A DNA stretch of 64,000 nt, taken from positions 23,600,226 to 23,664,225 of the forward strand of contig CM055192.1 in assembly GCA_029224185.1 (NCBI GenBank), written 5' to 3'. Shown one piece after another: positions 63,568 through 64,000 of this stretch (position 1 is the stretch's first letter; every line of letters begins with the position of its first letter). A program made the translations under genes and the position numbers. Source of the stretch: Karalla daura. Taxonomy: Eukaryota; Chordata; Actinopteri; Chaetodontiformes; Leiognathidae. The notes beneath the pieces are model-generated. The model made no database searches. It saw nothing but the letters and a program-made list of their open reading frames with translations, and had not been told where the DNA came from.

Positions 63568-64000
63568 GTTAGAGAGTGAACTGCATCTGTGATGCAGTGA
63601 GTGCTGCAGGAGATGGATTTGGGAGGGCGGGGGTAATCAGGGCTGCCAGTGGCGCTTATATCACACAATGTCAAAGAACAATGGCGGCGGGCAGAGACAC
63701 TGAGAGGAAATCTGACGGCCAAGAGGGCTTTCTGAGGGCTTTAGCGGGGATAACAATTCATTTCATCCACACCGCTTTGTTCTGAGCTCCTTTTCACGCC
63801 CAGAAACATTAGACAAGAGTGGAACTGGGAGGAGGAGGAGGGGGAAGAGAAAGGGGTTTGCTAATTAATAAAGTCAGCTGAGAGCGCCTCTGGAGTGGAA
63901 GGTTTCGGGAAATTCTTTGCTTTAATCAACGAGTTCAACAAAAAAAAAGGATGAAAGGGAAAAGGGAAGTGCTTGTTACTGGTGTTAAATGCCGCTGACT

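Larger units (their letters stand above)
61362..64000 (+). other. galnt9: galnt9 intron 2, 5' part (runs off the window)
   Basis: It begins with the donor GTACAC at 61362, and no acceptor followed by recognisable GALNT9 sequence appears before the window ends. It contains a probable repeat fragment at about 61880-62050, a C-rich stretch (about 62105-62137), a hairpin MITE copy (63154-63465) and a TA-rich array (63521-63567). No other coding sequence is seen. Confidence 0.85.

Overview
This is eukaryotic, vertebrate DNA, most likely from a ray-finned (teleost) fish. It has spliced coding exons of a vertebrate glycosyltransferase, long AT-rich non-coding stretches, many CA/TG and CTAT microsatellites, and degraded copies of repeat types I recognise from teleost genomes. 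I cannot name the species.

Only one protein-coding gene is supported: the 5' end of galnt9 (polypeptide N-acetylgalactosaminyltransferase 9) on the + strand. Coding exon 1 is 46550-46790. Intron 1 is about 14.4 kb (46791-61180). Coding exon 2 is 61181-61361. The remaining exons, which encode the catalytic and lectin domains, lie beyond the right end of the window. The two exons join in frame (241 + 181 nt) and give about 140 residues: cytosolic tail, signal anchor, stem, and the segment just before the GT-A domain. A CpG-rich, purine-repeat-rich block at about 45360-46200 is the probable promoter and 5' UTR.

Region by region: 1-45280 is a gene-poor upstream stretch with no exon I can support. 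It holds microsatellites, a foldback TA-target MITE family (13.2, 16.5, 18.7, 22.3 kb, with a fragment at 36.7 kb), a second hairpin MITE family (15.2 and 38.5 kb, with a third copy at 63.2 kb), a non-LTR reverse transcriptase relic (30.3 kb), probable retroelement tails (19.7 and 31.7 kb), a tRNA-SINE-like relic (40.5 kb) and a hAT-like element with an 8-bp target duplication (41.6-42.1 kb). 45280-46550 is the promoter/5' UTR. 46791-61180 is intron 1, with more dispersed repeats, a 100-bp TATC array, a long C-run, and one open stretch (50559-51100) framed by splice-like signals. 61362-64000 is the start of intron 2.

I found no operon, CRISPR array, tRNA or rRNA gene and no convincing new biological system. 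The most useful observations are the two fold-back MITE families, the hAT insertion with its target duplication, the promoter's secondary-structure-prone repeats, and the unexplained open frame in intron 1.
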